Below are positions 1 to 8,810 of a DNA stretch of 64,000 nucleotides, piece after piece. Within the stretch, counting starts at the first letter, position 1, and each line of letters opens with the position of its first letter. Under the pieces are notes generated by a model. It had not been told where the DNA came from, made no database searches, and was given only the letters and a program-made list of their open reading frames with translations. Both the position numbers and the translations under genes were made by a program. This stretch comes from JAVKMO01 sp031539345 (GTDB lineage: Bacteria > Bacteroidota > Bacteroidia > Chitinophagales > Chitinophagaceae): NCBI GenBank assembly GCA_031539345.1, contig JAVKMO010000017.1, forward strand, positions 72,481-136,480. The letters run 5' to 3'.

Positions 1-1507
1 AGGACCAATGCCGCAAACACGTTTTGTGTTACAAAAAGCGTTGCAATTAAAATTGAAACCAATTGTTATTATCAACAAAGTGGATAAGCCAAACTGCAGA
101 CCAAATGAAGTGCATGATGCTGTGTTTGAACTATTTTTCAACTTAGATGCAACAGAAGACCAACTGAATTTCCCTACTATTTATGGGTCTTCAAAAAATG
201 GTTGGATGAATACTTCATTAGAACCGTCTGAAAATATTCACCCACTTTTAGACACCATTTTAGAACATATTCCAGAACCAAAAGTTGATGTTGAAGGAAC
301 GCTTCAAATGCAAATTACGTCTTTGGATTATTCATCATTTTTGGGGCGTATTGCTGTTGGAAGAGTGGCACGAGGAAAAATTAAAGAAAATGAAACGATA
401 GCGTTGATGAGTGCCGATGGGAAAATTACAAAATCGAAAGTCAAAGAATTATATGTGTTTGCTGGTTTGGGCAAAAAGAAAGTAACTGAAGTGGAAGCGG
501 GCGATATTTGTGCTGTTGTAGGGTTAGAAAAATTCACCATTGGCGACACGATTGCCGATGCGAATAATCCAGAAGCACTACCTGTTATTGCCATTGACGA
601 ACCAACAATGAGTATGTTGTTTTCAATTAACAACTCTCCTTTTTTTGCCAAAGAAGGAAAGTTTGTAACGTCTCGCCACATTCGTGACAGATTGTTTAAA
701 GAGACAGAAAAAAACCTTGCCTTGCGCGTTGCAGAAACGGATAGTGCAGATAGTTTTTTAGTATATGGAAGGGGCATTTTGCACTTAGGCATTTTGGTAG
801 AAACAATGCGTAGAGAAGGATATGAATTAACCATTGGGCAACCACGTGTATTGTTTAAAACCGAAAACAATCACAAAATGGAACCTTATGAAAATTTAGT
901 TGTGGACGTACCTGCAGAATTTAGCGGAAAAGTGATTGACCTTGTAACACAAAAAAAAGGCGAATTGTTGATTATGGAAACCAAAGGAGAAATGCAACAT
1001 CTTGAGTTTGATATTCCTTCAAGAGGTCTTATTGGGTTGCGTTCTCAAATGCTTACACAAACCGCAGGAGAGGCCGTAATGGCACATCGATTGACGGGCT
1101 ATAAAGAATTTAAAGGTACTATTAGCGGACGCAACAACGGCGTTCTCATTTCTAAAAACACAGGTTCTACAACCGCTTATTCAATAGACAAATTACAAGA
1201 TAGAGGTCGGTTTTTTATAGACCCGAATGATGAAGTATATACAGGACAAATTCTTGCAGAACATATCAAGCCAGGAGATTTGAATATCAATGCCACAGAA
1301 GCCAAACAATTAACCAATATGCGTGCCAGCGGAACAGATGCCGCCGTTCGTATTGCACCAAAAATATTGATGACTTTGGAAGAGTGCATGGAATATATTC
1401 AACCCGATGAGTGTATAGAAGTAACGCCTAAATCTGTTCGTTTACGTAAAGTGTTTTTAAATGAAGATGACAGAAAAAAGAACGAGAAAAAATTTCAAGA
1501 CGCATAA
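1..1507 (+). CDS. typA: Translational GTPase TypA/BipA, 5' end cut by window
   Basis: This is the C-terminal four fifths of the ribosome-associated GTPase TypA/BipA, which supports ribosome assembly and growth under stress. The frame is open from base 2 and reads GPMPQTRFVLQKAL, the segment after the switch II region in this family. The ATG at 8 is therefore internal and the true start lies upstream of the window. The G4 motif NKVD is at about residue 24 of the visible part. It is followed by the beta-barrel domain II, an EF-G-like domain III and the TypA-specific C-terminal domain with SRGLIGLRSQMLT and RNNGVLIS. The end at TAA 1507 gives the normal C-terminus for the family. ispE follows 48 bases later on the same strand. 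Identification is secure. Confidence 0.95.
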   Translation, partial: GPMPQTRFVLQKALQLKLKPIVIINKVDKPNCRPNEVHDAVFELFFNLDATEDQLNFPTIYGSSKNGWMNTSLEPSENIHPLLDTILEHIPEPKVDVEGTLQMQITSLDYSSFLGRIAVGRVARGKIKENETIALMSADGKITKSKVKELYVFAGLGKKKVTEVEAGDICAVVGLEKFTIGDTIADANNPEALPVIAIDEPTMSMLFSINNSPFFAKEGKFVTSRHIRDRLFKETEKNLALRVAETDSADSFLVYGRGILHLGILVETMRREGYELTIGQPRVLFKTENNHKMEPYENLVVDVPAEFSGKVIDLVTQKKGELLIMETKGEMQHLEFDIPSRGLIGLRSQMLTQTAGEAVMAHRLTGYKEFKGTISGRNNGVLISKNTGSTTAYSIDKLQDRGRFFIDPNDEVYTGQILAEHIKPGDLNINATEAKQLTNMRASGTDAAVRIAPKILMTLEECMEYIQPDECIEVTPKSVRLRKVFLNEDDRKKNEKKFQDA

Positions 1508-1555
1508 GACATCAATTCCACAATCCGTATAAAATAAACATACAATTGTGTTGAT

Positions 1556-2377
1556 ATGATATTCTTATCGCCAGCAAAAATTAATCTTGGGTTACGCATT
1601 GTTCAAAAAAGGCAAGACGGTTATCACAATATAGAATCTATTTTCGTGCCTATTCCTTTGCACGACATCATAGAAATTGTTCCCAACCAATCGGGTTATG
1701 AATATGTTAATACAGGCATACTCATAGACTGCCCGATTGAAAAAAATACTTGCCACAAAGCGTATCAATTGATACGCAAACACTTTCCGCATATTGGTGA
1801 GTGTCGCATCCATCACCACAAAACAATACCCACAGGCATGGGCTTGGGGGCAGGGTCGGCAAATGCAATTGCTATAATGACAGGGTTGAAAAAGTTATTT
1901 CAATTGCAAATTGATGACGCATTATTTTTTTCTATGGCGGAACAGATTGGCAGTGATTGTGCTTTTTTTCTACATCAAAAAACTGCCTTTGTAAGTGGAA
2001 AAGGCGACAATATAAAACCGTTTGAAGTTACTCTTGAAGGCTATCAATTGGTTTTGTTATTACCCAAACAAATTGCTGTGAATACAGCATGGGCATATCA
2101 ACAAATTATTCCTCAACCCACAACACATTCTTTGGAACAAGTGATTTGTGAACCCATTCAAACATGGAAAACAAATCTTGTGAACGATTTTGAACAACCT
2201 GTTTTTAATGCTTACCCACAACTCAAAAAAGCAAAAGACAGTTTGTATAATAGCGGGGCTTTATATGCCTCTCTTTCAGGCTCTGGTGCTGCTTTGTATG
2301 GCATATTTCAAAGCACAGAAACAATTGTAACAAAACAATTTGAGCAAGAGTTTGTTGTTAAAATGATGGCTTTTTAA
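1556..2377 (+). CDS. ispE: 4-diphosphocytidyl-2-C-methyl-D-erythritol kinase
   Basis: IspE phosphorylates CDP-methylerythritol with ATP in the non-mevalonate (MEP) isoprenoid pathway in the cytoplasm. The 273-residue product has the family N-terminus (SPAKINLGLRI, residues 5-15) and the GHMP-kinase ATP-binding loop PTGMGLGAGSANA at residues 92-104. A C-terminal glycine-rich motif, SLSGSGAALYG, lies near residue 240. Length is normal for Bacteroidota IspE, which is slightly shorter than the E. coli enzyme. It lies 48 bases downstream of typA on the same strand and may be co-transcribed with it. The start follows an A-rich leader with no clear Shine-Dalgarno sequence, as for most genes here. 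Confidence 0.95.
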   Translation: MIFLSPAKINLGLRIVQKRQDGYHNIESIFVPIPLHDIIEIVPNQSGYEYVNTGILIDCPIEKNTCHKAYQLIRKHFPHIGECRIHHHKTIPTGMGLGAGSANAIAIMTGLKKLFQLQIDDALFFSMAEQIGSDCAFFLHQKTAFVSGKGDNIKPFEVTLEGYQLVLLLPKQIAVNTAWAYQQIIPQPTTHSLEQVICEPIQTWKTNLVNDFEQPVFNAYPQLKKAKDSLYNSGALYASLSGSGAALYGIFQSTETIVTKQFEQEFVVKMMAF

Positions 2378-2544
2378 CCACCCTTATCTATACAATAATT
2401 CCCACTCAATCAATAACACAACCTTGAACTAATTACAGTTAATTTTAATCTGTCTAAACAACAATTTCCATAAAAAGAAATTAGTGTTCTTTTTTTTTAT
2501 TTTGGCAACAAATCCGATTTCTAATTCTAATTCTAAAAAATACT

Positions 2545-4119
2545 ATGGCAGACTTAATTAAACTTCCAAGAATGAGTGACACAATGACAGAAGGTAAAAT
2601 TGTTACTTGGCAAAAAAAGGTTGGCGACAAAATAAAGTCTGGAGACATTCTTGCAGAAATAGAAACCGACAAAGCAACAATGGAATTAGAAAGTTATACC
2701 GCAGGTACACTTCTTTACATTGCCAATGAAAAAGGTAGTGTTGTTGCCGTAGATGCCGTGATTGCTATTATTGGCAAGGAAGGAGAAGATTATCAGCAAT
2801 TACTCAACAATGCCGCCGCCCCTGCTCAAATAGAAAACACCCCTATGACAAGTTCAACAGAACAACAAATTGACCCTGCCACTTTGGGCGTGTCTGTTAT
2901 TCGTATGCCTTTATTAAGCGATACCATGAAAGAAGGCAAAATAATTAAGTGGAATAAAAAAATTGGAGATACAATAAAAAGCGATGACAATATTGCCGAC
3001 GTTGAAACCGACAAAGCAACGATGGAAATTATTCCTTACGTAGCTGGAACTCTTCTGCATATAGGTGTTAAAGAAGGTGACAATGCAGCAATCAATAGCG
3101 TCATTGCTTTGATTGGAAAAAAAGGGACTGATGTGAGTGCATTACTTGCACAACTTAATGCACCGAGCAAACCAACAGCACCAAGCACTACAACGCAAGT
3201 CGCAACACCTATAACACAAACAACTTCTTCTATATCACAAGCGGCAACATCAACACAGGCGAATGACAAACGCGTAAAAATATCTCCCCTTGCAAAACAA
3301 ATTGCTTCTACAAAAGGAATTGACATTTTGAATATACAAGGTAGTGGCGACGGCGGTCGAATTATTAAAAAAGACATTGAAAATTTTACGCCTCTTGCTA
3401 CACAAAACACGAATTCTTCGCAGGCATCTTTTCCGTCTGAAGGATTTCAAGAAACCTCAATATCTCAAATGCGAAAAACAATCGCACGCCGTTTGAGTGA
3501 AAGTAAATTTAGCGCCCCGCATTTTTACTTAACCATGAAAGTGAATATGGACAAAGCTATTGACAGTAGAAAAAGATTGAACGAACTTGGCACAACAAAA
3601 ATTTCTTTTAATGACATGGTTATTAAAGCCGTTGCCGTTGCATTAAAAAAACACCCCAACATTAATAGCTCATGGCTTGGAGACAAAATAAGAACCAACT
3701 ACGACGTAAATATTGGCGTTGCTGTTGCAATTCCAGACGGACTGCTCGTTCCCGTTATTCGCCATGCCGATAAAAAATCGATGACGACCATTGCACAAGA
3801 AGTAAAATCTCTTGCACAAAAAGCAAAAGACAAATCACTACAACCTAAAGATTGGGAAGGAAACACGTTTACCATATCCAACTTAGGAATGTTTGGAATT
3901 GATGAATTTACGGCGATTATTAACCCCCCAGATGCGTGTATTCTTGCTGTTGGCGGAATTCAACAAGAACCTATTGTAAAAAATGGACAAATTGTTGTAG
4001 GCAACACAATGAAGCTATGCCTTAGCTGCGACCACAGAGTTGTTGATGGAGCAATGGGAGCCGAATTTTTGCAAACACTCAAAATGTTTTTAGAAGAACC
4101 ATTGAGCATGGTATTATAG
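2545..4119 (+). CDS. pdhC: Pyruvate dehydrogenase complex E2 (dihydrolipoamide acetyltransferase)
   Basis: E2 core subunit of a 2-oxoacid dehydrogenase complex, transferring acetyl groups from lipoyl arms to CoA. The 524 residues show two N-terminal lipoyl domains, each with the lipoylation motif ETDKATME (lysines at about 43 and 157). These are separated by short linkers and followed by an Ala/Thr/Gln-rich linker, a peripheral-subunit-binding domain (from about residue 242, KISPLAKQIA) and the catalytic domain with DHRVVDG at about 496-502. The two-lipoyl architecture and overall sequence fit pyruvate rather than 2-oxoglutarate dehydrogenase, but substrate is inferred. E1 and E3 genes are not in the window. 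The 167-base upstream gap contains a repeated TTCTAA element just before the start. Confidence 0.92.
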   Translation: MADLIKLPRMSDTMTEGKIVTWQKKVGDKIKSGDILAEIETDKATMELESYTAGTLLYIANEKGSVVAVDAVIAIIGKEGEDYQQLLNNAAAPAQIENTPMTSSTEQQIDPATLGVSVIRMPLLSDTMKEGKIIKWNKKIGDTIKSDDNIADVETDKATMEIIPYVAGTLLHIGVKEGDNAAINSVIALIGKKGTDVSALLAQLNAPSKPTAPSTTTQVATPITQTTSSISQAATSTQANDKRVKISPLAKQIASTKGIDILNIQGSGDGGRIIKKDIENFTPLATQNTNSSQASFPSEGFQETSISQMRKTIARRLSESKFSAPHFYLTMKVNMDKAIDSRKRLNELGTTKISFNDMVIKAVAVALKKHPNINSSWLGDKIRTNYDVNIGVAVAIPDGLLVPVIRHADKKSMTTIAQEVKSLAQKAKDKSLQPKDWEGNTFTISNLGMFGIDEFTAIINPPDACILAVGGIQQEPIVKNGQIVVGNTMKLCLSCDHRVVDGAMGAEFLQTLKMFLEEPLSMVL

Positions 4120-4180
4120 TTCTCATTGTCCGCACGTAATCATTCCGCTTTTATATTCATCTCATCATAACTACGCAATA

Positions 4181-4693
4181 ATGGTAACAATAAAAACCTG
4201 TCAGGAAAGCTTGGTTACTATGCAGCAATTGATATTGCCAAATGACACGAATTTTTTGCACAATTTAATGGGCGGACGATTGATGTATTGGTTAGACGAA
4301 GCGGCAGCAATGTCTGCCATGAAACACACGAATAAAGTCTGTATTACGGCATCTTTAGACCAACTCTCTTTTCAAAAACATATTCCACTGGGCGAGGTGG
4401 TAGAAATTCAAGCAAAAGTTACACGCACATTCAACACTTCTTTAGAAGTACACATTAAAGCGTGGGGACACAACTACTTGTTAGCAAAACAACAACTCAC
4501 CCATGAAGCATTTTTTACTTTTGTGGCGATAGACTCAACAACTCGAAAGCCCACTCCCATAGCACCAATACAAGCACAAACGCAAGAAGAAATAGCTTTG
4601 TATGAAAGTGCATTCAAGCGTCGGCAATTACGCTTACACATTGCAAAAAAAATCACACTTACAAATCAAGAGTTGCTCCAATTTATGCAGTAA
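4181..4693 (+). CDS. Acyl-CoA thioesterase, hotdog fold (YciA/BFIT-like)
   Basis: Predicted cytoplasmic acyl-CoA thioesterase of 170 residues. The sequence has the hotdog-family pattern NDTNFLHNLMGGRLMYWLDEAAAMSA (the part shared by the family is the N-x-GG-x-L-M-x-W-x-D-E-A block at about residues 27-43), with the Asp/Glu-containing helix expected at the active site. The RRQLRL tail near 147 is also seen in Bacteroidota homologues. Substrate chain length cannot be read from the sequence. It lies 61 bases after pdhC, and both could share a transcript ending at the hairpin at 4832-4861. A start at the second Met (residue 14) is possible; the first was kept because the extra residues fit the family length. 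Confidence 0.85.
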   Translation: MVTIKTCQESLVTMQQLILPNDTNFLHNLMGGRLMYWLDEAAAMSAMKHTNKVCITASLDQLSFQKHIPLGEVVEIQAKVTRTFNTSLEVHIKAWGHNYLLAKQQLTHEAFFTFVAIDSTTRKPTPIAPIQAQTQEEIALYESAFKRRQLRLHIAKKITLTNQELLQFMQ

Positions 4694-4831
4694 TGATGCT
4701 GTAATTGAGCGTCTTCTCCTAAAATTAGGGTTACACTAAAAAAGTGAAAAATATTGTCTCGTTCCAAAAATTGTTTAGTTTACATAGGCGTATGTTTATA
4801 GCGTGCCGAAACAATATAAACGTATAAAAAA

Positions 4832-4861
4832 AGCCGTAACCCAAAAATTACGACTTTTTTT
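4832..4861 (+). terminator. Intrinsic terminator after the thioesterase gene
   Basis: An 8-bp inverted repeat (AGCCGTAA / TTACGACT, one C-A mismatch) with an eight-base A-rich loop is followed directly by seven T. It separates the pdhC-thioesterase unit from gpmI, which has its own candidate promoter just downstream. Confidence 0.6.
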
Positions 4862-4893
4862 ATCGGACACTAATGATAAAAAATCTGAAAAAT

Positions 4894-4901
4894 TATATTC
4901 G
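4894..4901 (+). promoter_or_regulatory. Candidate -7 element upstream of gpmI
   Basis: TATATTCG lies just after the terminator and 31 bases before the ATG at 4933. It matches the Bacteroidota -7 consensus TAnnTTTG at all but one position. No clear TTG -33 element was seen at the expected distance. The same TAnnTTCG form occurs before several other genes in this window, so it may be a local variant of the consensus. Its position downstream of the ATG at 4873 argues that the shorter gpmI start is the real one. Confidence 0.35.
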
Positions 4902-4932
4902 GCACATTCACACTCTTTTCAAAAAGTATTTT

Positions 4933-6456
4933 ATGAATGAAAAAAAAATTGTCCTTACTATTTTAGATGGTTGGGGATTAGGAAAAAATAAAAGTGCCGA
5001 TGCCATACAAAATGCACATACGCCGTTTGTCGATTCTTTGTTTGCAAAATATTCACACACAACACTCACCACTTTTGGACCTTTAGTCGGCTTGCCAGAA
5101 GGACAAATGGGAAATAGCGAAGTCGGACATTTAAATATTGGTGCCGGCAGAATTGTTTATCAAGAATTGCAAAGGATACATGTTGCCATTGCACAAAAAG
5201 AATTAGAGACAAATCCTGTTTTACAAAAAGCAATGACGTATGCAAAACAGAACAATAAAACATTTCATTTATTAGGATTGGTTAGTGATGGTGGTGTTCA
5301 TGCTCATATTGACCATTTGTTGTATTTGTTAGATACGCTCCATCATGCAGGCGTAAAAAATGTTGTCGTCCATGTCATTACAGACGGCAGAGACACTGAC
5401 CCTAAAAGTGGTCTTCAATTTGTTGGGCGTGTGCAAGAAAAAGTAACCGCTTTAAATTATGTGATTGGTTCTGTCAGTGGAAGATATTATGCAATGGATA
5501 GAGACAAGCGTTGGGAGAGAGTTGCCTTGGCGTATAATTGTTTGGTACATCAACAAGGTGAACATGCAGATAGTGCTTTAGAGGCAATAGAAAAAAATTA
5601 TGCCAACAACATAACTGATGAATTTATTCTTCCTACTGTCATTAAAAATACAACAACCAACACCACGATACAAGAAGAAGATGTTTTGTTTTGTTTTAAT
5701 TTTAGGACAGATCGATGCAGAGAAATTAGCGAAGTGCTGACACAAAAAGCAATGCCCGAATTTAAAATGCAAGCACTCAATTTGCATTTTGTAACGATGA
5801 CGGAATACGATAAAAACTTCAAAAATGTTCACGTCGTTTTTGAAACCGACAATCTGAAAAATACCTTGGGAGAAGTTTTAGAAGCACATCATAAAAAACA
5901 AATCCGTGCAGCAGAAACAGAAAAATATCCTCACGTAACTTTCTTTTTTAATGGCGGAAGAGAAACTCCTTTTCAAGGAGAAGAGCGCATTATGATTCCT
6001 TCGCCCAAAGTTGCCACGTATGATTTACAACCAGAAATGAGTGCAAAAGAAATTACTGCCGCCGTATTGCCACATATTGAAAAACAAGACGCAGATTTTA
6101 TTTGTATCAATTATGCCAATGCAGACATGGTTGGACATACGGGAGTTTTTTCTGCCGCCGTCCAAGCAGTAGAAACTGTAGACGCTTGTTTACAACAACT
6201 TGTCGCAGCAGGATTAAAAAACAATTATACATTCATCATTATTGCCGACCATGGAAATGCCGACGTAATGACAAACGAAGACGGATCGCCAAACACCGCT
6301 CACACCACAAATCTTGTTCCACTCATTGTGGTTGATCAAAATGAAAAATATCTTTTAGAACAAGGAAAATTAGGCGACCTCGCTCCGAGTATTTTACACT
6401 TAATGAGTATTCCTATTCCCAAAGAAATGACTGGCAATATTGTTATTCGTAAATAA
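4933..6456 (+). CDS. gpmI: 2,3-bisphosphoglycerate-independent phosphoglycerate mutase
   Basis: GpmI interconverts 3- and 2-phosphoglycerate in glycolysis and gluconeogenesis, using two Mn ions and a phosphoserine intermediate. The 507-residue product has the N-terminal metal site (LTILDGWGLG), the nucleophile region GNSEVGHLNIGAGR (Ser at about residue 62), the ITDGRDTDPKSG block and the C-terminal metal ligands IIADHGNADVM followed by HTTNLVP. The open frame begins at ATG 4873. That would add a 20-residue extension not found in the family and would start inside the candidate promoter, so 4933 was chosen. Length then matches the family (about 510). Confidence 0.95.
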   Translation: MNEKKIVLTILDGWGLGKNKSADAIQNAHTPFVDSLFAKYSHTTLTTFGPLVGLPEGQMGNSEVGHLNIGAGRIVYQELQRIHVAIAQKELETNPVLQKAMTYAKQNNKTFHLLGLVSDGGVHAHIDHLLYLLDTLHHAGVKNVVVHVITDGRDTDPKSGLQFVGRVQEKVTALNYVIGSVSGRYYAMDRDKRWERVALAYNCLVHQQGEHADSALEAIEKNYANNITDEFILPTVIKNTTTNTTIQEEDVLFCFNFRTDRCREISEVLTQKAMPEFKMQALNLHFVTMTEYDKNFKNVHVVFETDNLKNTLGEVLEAHHKKQIRAAETEKYPHVTFFFNGGRETPFQGEERIMIPSPKVATYDLQPEMSAKEITAAVLPHIEKQDADFICINYANADMVGHTGVFSAAVQAVETVDACLQQLVAAGLKNNYTFIIIADHGNADVMTNEDGSPNTAHTTNLVPLIVVDQNEKYLLEQGKLGDLAPSILHLMSIPIPKEMTGNIVIRK

Positions 6457-6503
6457 TCAATTCTTCTACAACAGAAGTTTATACGAAAATATACTCGCAC
6501 CTT

Positions 6504-8009
6504 ATGTCTAACATTCGTAGTACAACAATCATCAGCTCTCTTTTAAATTATTGTGGTCATGCGATTGGCATTGTGAATATTTTTTTCTTTATCAACAGCC
6601 AATATTTTACACCAGAAGAATACGGTTTAACACGCATTTTTATAGACATTGGGCTGCTTGTTTTTTCGCTTGTAAGTTTTGGTATGGCGAATGTATTGGT
6701 GAAATTTTCGCCCATGTATCAAAGACACTATCCGCAAGATGGGAATGTTGAACTTTTAAAATATACGCTTTGGATTTCTCATATTGGCTTACTCATTTTG
6801 ATTGTAATGAGTTTTTTTTTCGGCGAAAACATTCGTTACTACTTTTCTACGAAGTCGCCTTTATTTAACGAATATTATTTTTATTTATTGCCCTATGCTT
6901 GGGGCGTAGTCTTGTTCTCCATTTTTGAATATTATTTATATACGATTAACAAAGCCATTGTTGTCAGCCTATTTAAAGAAATCATTCAACGTTTTTTAGT
7001 CTTTATTTTAGTTGTTTTTTTTGTCCTTCATTTTTTTAATGTTAGTGTTTTTTTAAAACTATTTGCCTTTGTGCCACTTATTCTTTTTGGCATCTTTGCA
7101 GTTTATTTTTTTTTGCAACACCGTCTCAAGTGGACGATTGGCATCAGCTCTTTGACACACAAAATGAAAAAGAAAATGGCTTTGTTTTCTTTCTTCAATT
7201 ATGCGGCGTTTGCAACCCTTACCATTTCTGGCACCATAGATTCTTTTCTTATTGCAGGCATCTCAAAAAACGGACTTGCTGATGCTGGTGTATTTACCTT
7301 TTGTGGTTTTGTCATTTCGTTTATGCAAGTACCCCAACGATATTTAAACAACATTGCCAGCGTAAAAATTTATGAAGCCCTGCAATTAAAAAACATACCA
7401 GAAGTGCAACGCATTTATTACCGATCCAGCATCAATTTGGTTATTTTTGGTTTGCTTATCCTTCTTGCGGTCTTACTTGGTTTTGATGCATTATTTCAAG
7501 TGTTTAATATCAACCCGATTTACCAAAGTGCAAAAACGGTCATTTTGATTTTGGGGTTAAGTAAACTTTTTGATATGCTCACCTCCGTGAATTTATACAT
7601 CATTATTGGCTCAAAATATTGGAAGTATGATTTGTACTTTAATATTTTTTTATTGCTTCTTGCCATACCGTTTAACTATTTTTTAATTCGACATTACGGT
7701 ATTTTGGGGGCGGCGTATTCTAACTTAATCATGATGATTATTGTCAATACGGCACGCTGTTGGTTTATCTACTATAAATTAAAAATACACCCTTTACACG
7801 TTCATTTTATTGGGCTTGTTTTGATTGCATTTGCGCTTTTTATGGGCGTAGAAATTATGCTCAACTTTTCAAATGCCTACTTTCAACTCTTTGTAAAACC
7901 AAGTTTGTTTTGTGGCACATTTCTATTGTGTACTTACATTTTCAAATTTAGTCCAGACCTTGATGCCTTAGTAAAAAAAGCCCTACAGCGGTTAAAAGTA
8001 CAGGCTTGA
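6504..8009 (+). CDS. Polysaccharide flippase (Wzx/PST family membrane protein)
   Basis: A 501-residue integral membrane protein with about 12-14 hydrophobic segments, of the MOP/PST superfamily that flips lipid-linked oligosaccharides across the inner membrane. The N-terminus (YCGHAIGIVNIFFFINSQYF then the EEYGLTRIFIDIG turn) has the typical order of TM1, short loop and conserved PEEYG-like motif of Bacteroidota flippases. A polar interruption around residues 245-270 (SGTIDSFLIAG) is the usual TM7 region. It stands 47 bases after gpmI and opens the polysaccharide locus. The glycan it exports cannot be deduced. Family assignment is confident; the Wzx role is inferred from context. Confidence 0.82.
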   Translation: MSNIRSTTIISSLLNYCGHAIGIVNIFFFINSQYFTPEEYGLTRIFIDIGLLVFSLVSFGMANVLVKFSPMYQRHYPQDGNVELLKYTLWISHIGLLILIVMSFFFGENIRYYFSTKSPLFNEYYFYLLPYAWGVVLFSIFEYYLYTINKAIVVSLFKEIIQRFLVFILVVFFVLHFFNVSVFLKLFAFVPLILFGIFAVYFFLQHRLKWTIGISSLTHKMKKKMALFSFFNYAAFATLTISGTIDSFLIAGISKNGLADAGVFTFCGFVISFMQVPQRYLNNIASVKIYEALQLKNIPEVQRIYYRSSINLVIFGLLILLAVLLGFDALFQVFNINPIYQSAKTVILILGLSKLFDMLTSVNLYIIIGSKYWKYDLYFNIFLLLLAIPFNYFLIRHYGILGAAYSNLIMMIIVNTARCWFIYYKLKIHPLHVHFIGLVLIAFALFMGVEIMLNFSNAYFQLFVKPSLFCGTFLLCTYIFKFSPDLDALVKKALQRLKVQA

Positions 8010-8100
8010 AAGAAATCAATTAACTAAAAAAACATCCCCATTATCTGTTTTGCACAGTCCCTCGTTTTCAAGAATCATTTCGCCAATACTTTCTAAAAAT

Positions 8101-8108
8101 TATATTCG
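8101..8108 (+). promoter_or_regulatory. Candidate -7 element before the GT2 remnant
   Basis: TATATTCG, identical to the element before gpmI and tRNA-Ser, lies 29 bases upstream of the ATG at 8138. It sits in a 128-base gap after the flippase gene. It may once have driven a glycosyltransferase gene that is now reduced to its first codons. Confidence 0.25.
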
Positions 8109-8137
8109 TAGTTTACATTTAGAGTCAATCATTTGCA

Positions 8138-8218
8138 ATGAAAATATCCGTTATCATACTTGCTTATAAAGCTATTCAAGATATCGACAATCGTTATGCT
8201 TTATACGGTTTTTTATGA
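8138..8218 (+). pseudogene. GT2 glycosyltransferase remnant (first ~11 codons recognisable)
   Basis: A 26-codon ORF begins MKISVIILAYKA, the standard N-terminal beta strand of family 2 glycosyltransferases, then runs into an unrelated sequence and a TGA. The nearby ORF at 8654 starts with a closely related sequence (MKIAVIIPAYKV), so both appear to be decayed or truncated copies of the same kind of gene. The stop overlaps the ATG of the following small ORF (ATGA). Too short to be an enzyme. Confidence 0.5.
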
Positions 8219-8487
8219 AAAGATTTTATGAAATATTTTTAGAAGAAACAAGAGATATTCTAAAAATCATCATTGCAGGTTTAGTCGTTGGAGGACTGAT
8301 TAGCGACGATTTTATTCACCAGCAATTTTTCTCAAAAATTATATTCTTTGTCATTTTTCTCATCATTTTATTTATCTCTTTTTACTTCGAAATAAAAAAT
8401 TATTTTTATGACCAATGTAGAATTTTATGTCTATTTTACCCTAAGTATGGCTGTTTTTGGAATTATTGGGTTTGTTGTAACCCATAA
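8215..8487 (+). CDS. Small two-helix membrane protein, possibly frameshifted
   Basis: A 90-codon ORF starts with MKRFYEIFLEETRDILKI and has two hydrophobic segments (about residues 17-31 and 42-57) separated by a short polar turn. This resembles small Bacteroidota two-TM proteins of about 60-70 residues. After about residue 62 (FEIKN) the composition changes to Cys- and aromatic-rich residues that do not look natural. Another ORF (8408-8515) begins in a different frame exactly there. Either the genes overlap by 80 bases or a frameshift has extended this one. Function unknown. Confidence 0.4.
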   Translation: MKRFYEIFLEETRDILKIIIAGLVVGGLISDDFIHQQFFSKIIFFVIFLIILFISFYFEIKNYFYDQCRILCLFYPKYGCFWNYWVCCNP

Positions 8488-8515
8488 AAAAGAAGCAACT
8501 ACGAATAACCAATAA
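8408..8515 (+). CDS. 35-residue single-TM protein overlapping the previous ORF
   Basis: The ORF starts MTNVEFYVYF, continues with a clean hydrophobic helix (about residues 8-24) and ends with a basic tail (THKKEATTNNQ), a typical layout for a small inner-membrane protein with its C-terminus inside. It overlaps the 90-codon ORF by 80 bases in another frame. No family is recognised. It could be a separate gene or the displaced C-terminus of the preceding ORF. Confidence 0.4.
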   Translation: MTNVEFYVYFTLSMAVFGIIGFVVTHKKEATTNNQ

Positions 8516-8653
8516 GGCAAATTCATCTTCAAGGTAAACAAGCCAAGAAACCATTGTGGGCAAACTACCCTTTAAAACCAGATGTCCTCAAAAAACAAAT
8601 TGCCACACAAAAAACGTATATTTGTTGATCACACATTCGTCAATCAAACCACA

Positions 8654-8800
8654 ATGAAAATAGCTGTTATCATACCTGCTTACAAAGTTGTTCATCATGT
8701 CGAACAGGTCATTCTTCAAATAGACGACAGCGTCCATACTATTTACGTTGTCGATGATTGTTGCCCAAAAAAAAGCGACGATTTTGTAAAAAACATTTAA
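8654..8800 (+). pseudogene. Truncated GT2 glycosyltransferase (N-terminal 48 residues)
   Basis: The ORF reads MKIAVIIPAYKV, then a helix, then IYVVDDCCPKKS. This matches the first beta strand and the VVDD(G/C) nucleotide-sugar motif of GT2 enzymes. It stops at TAA 8800 after only 48 residues, where a functional enzyme needs about 230 or more. The longer open frame from 8582 adds 24 residues not seen in GT2 proteins, so the ATG at 8654 was chosen. An intact epimerase gene starts 10 bases later, so the missing part was removed by deletion rather than by a single nonsense change. Confidence 0.65.
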
Positions 8801-8810
8801 CGCAAATATT

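Noticed and set aside
4873..4932. Longer start of gpmI
   Set aside because: The extra 20 residues are absent from the family and the region contains the candidate promoter element.
8582..8653. N-terminal extension of the truncated GT2 ORF
   Set aside because: The 24 residues have no GT2 character; the family start MKIAVIIPAYK begins at 8654.
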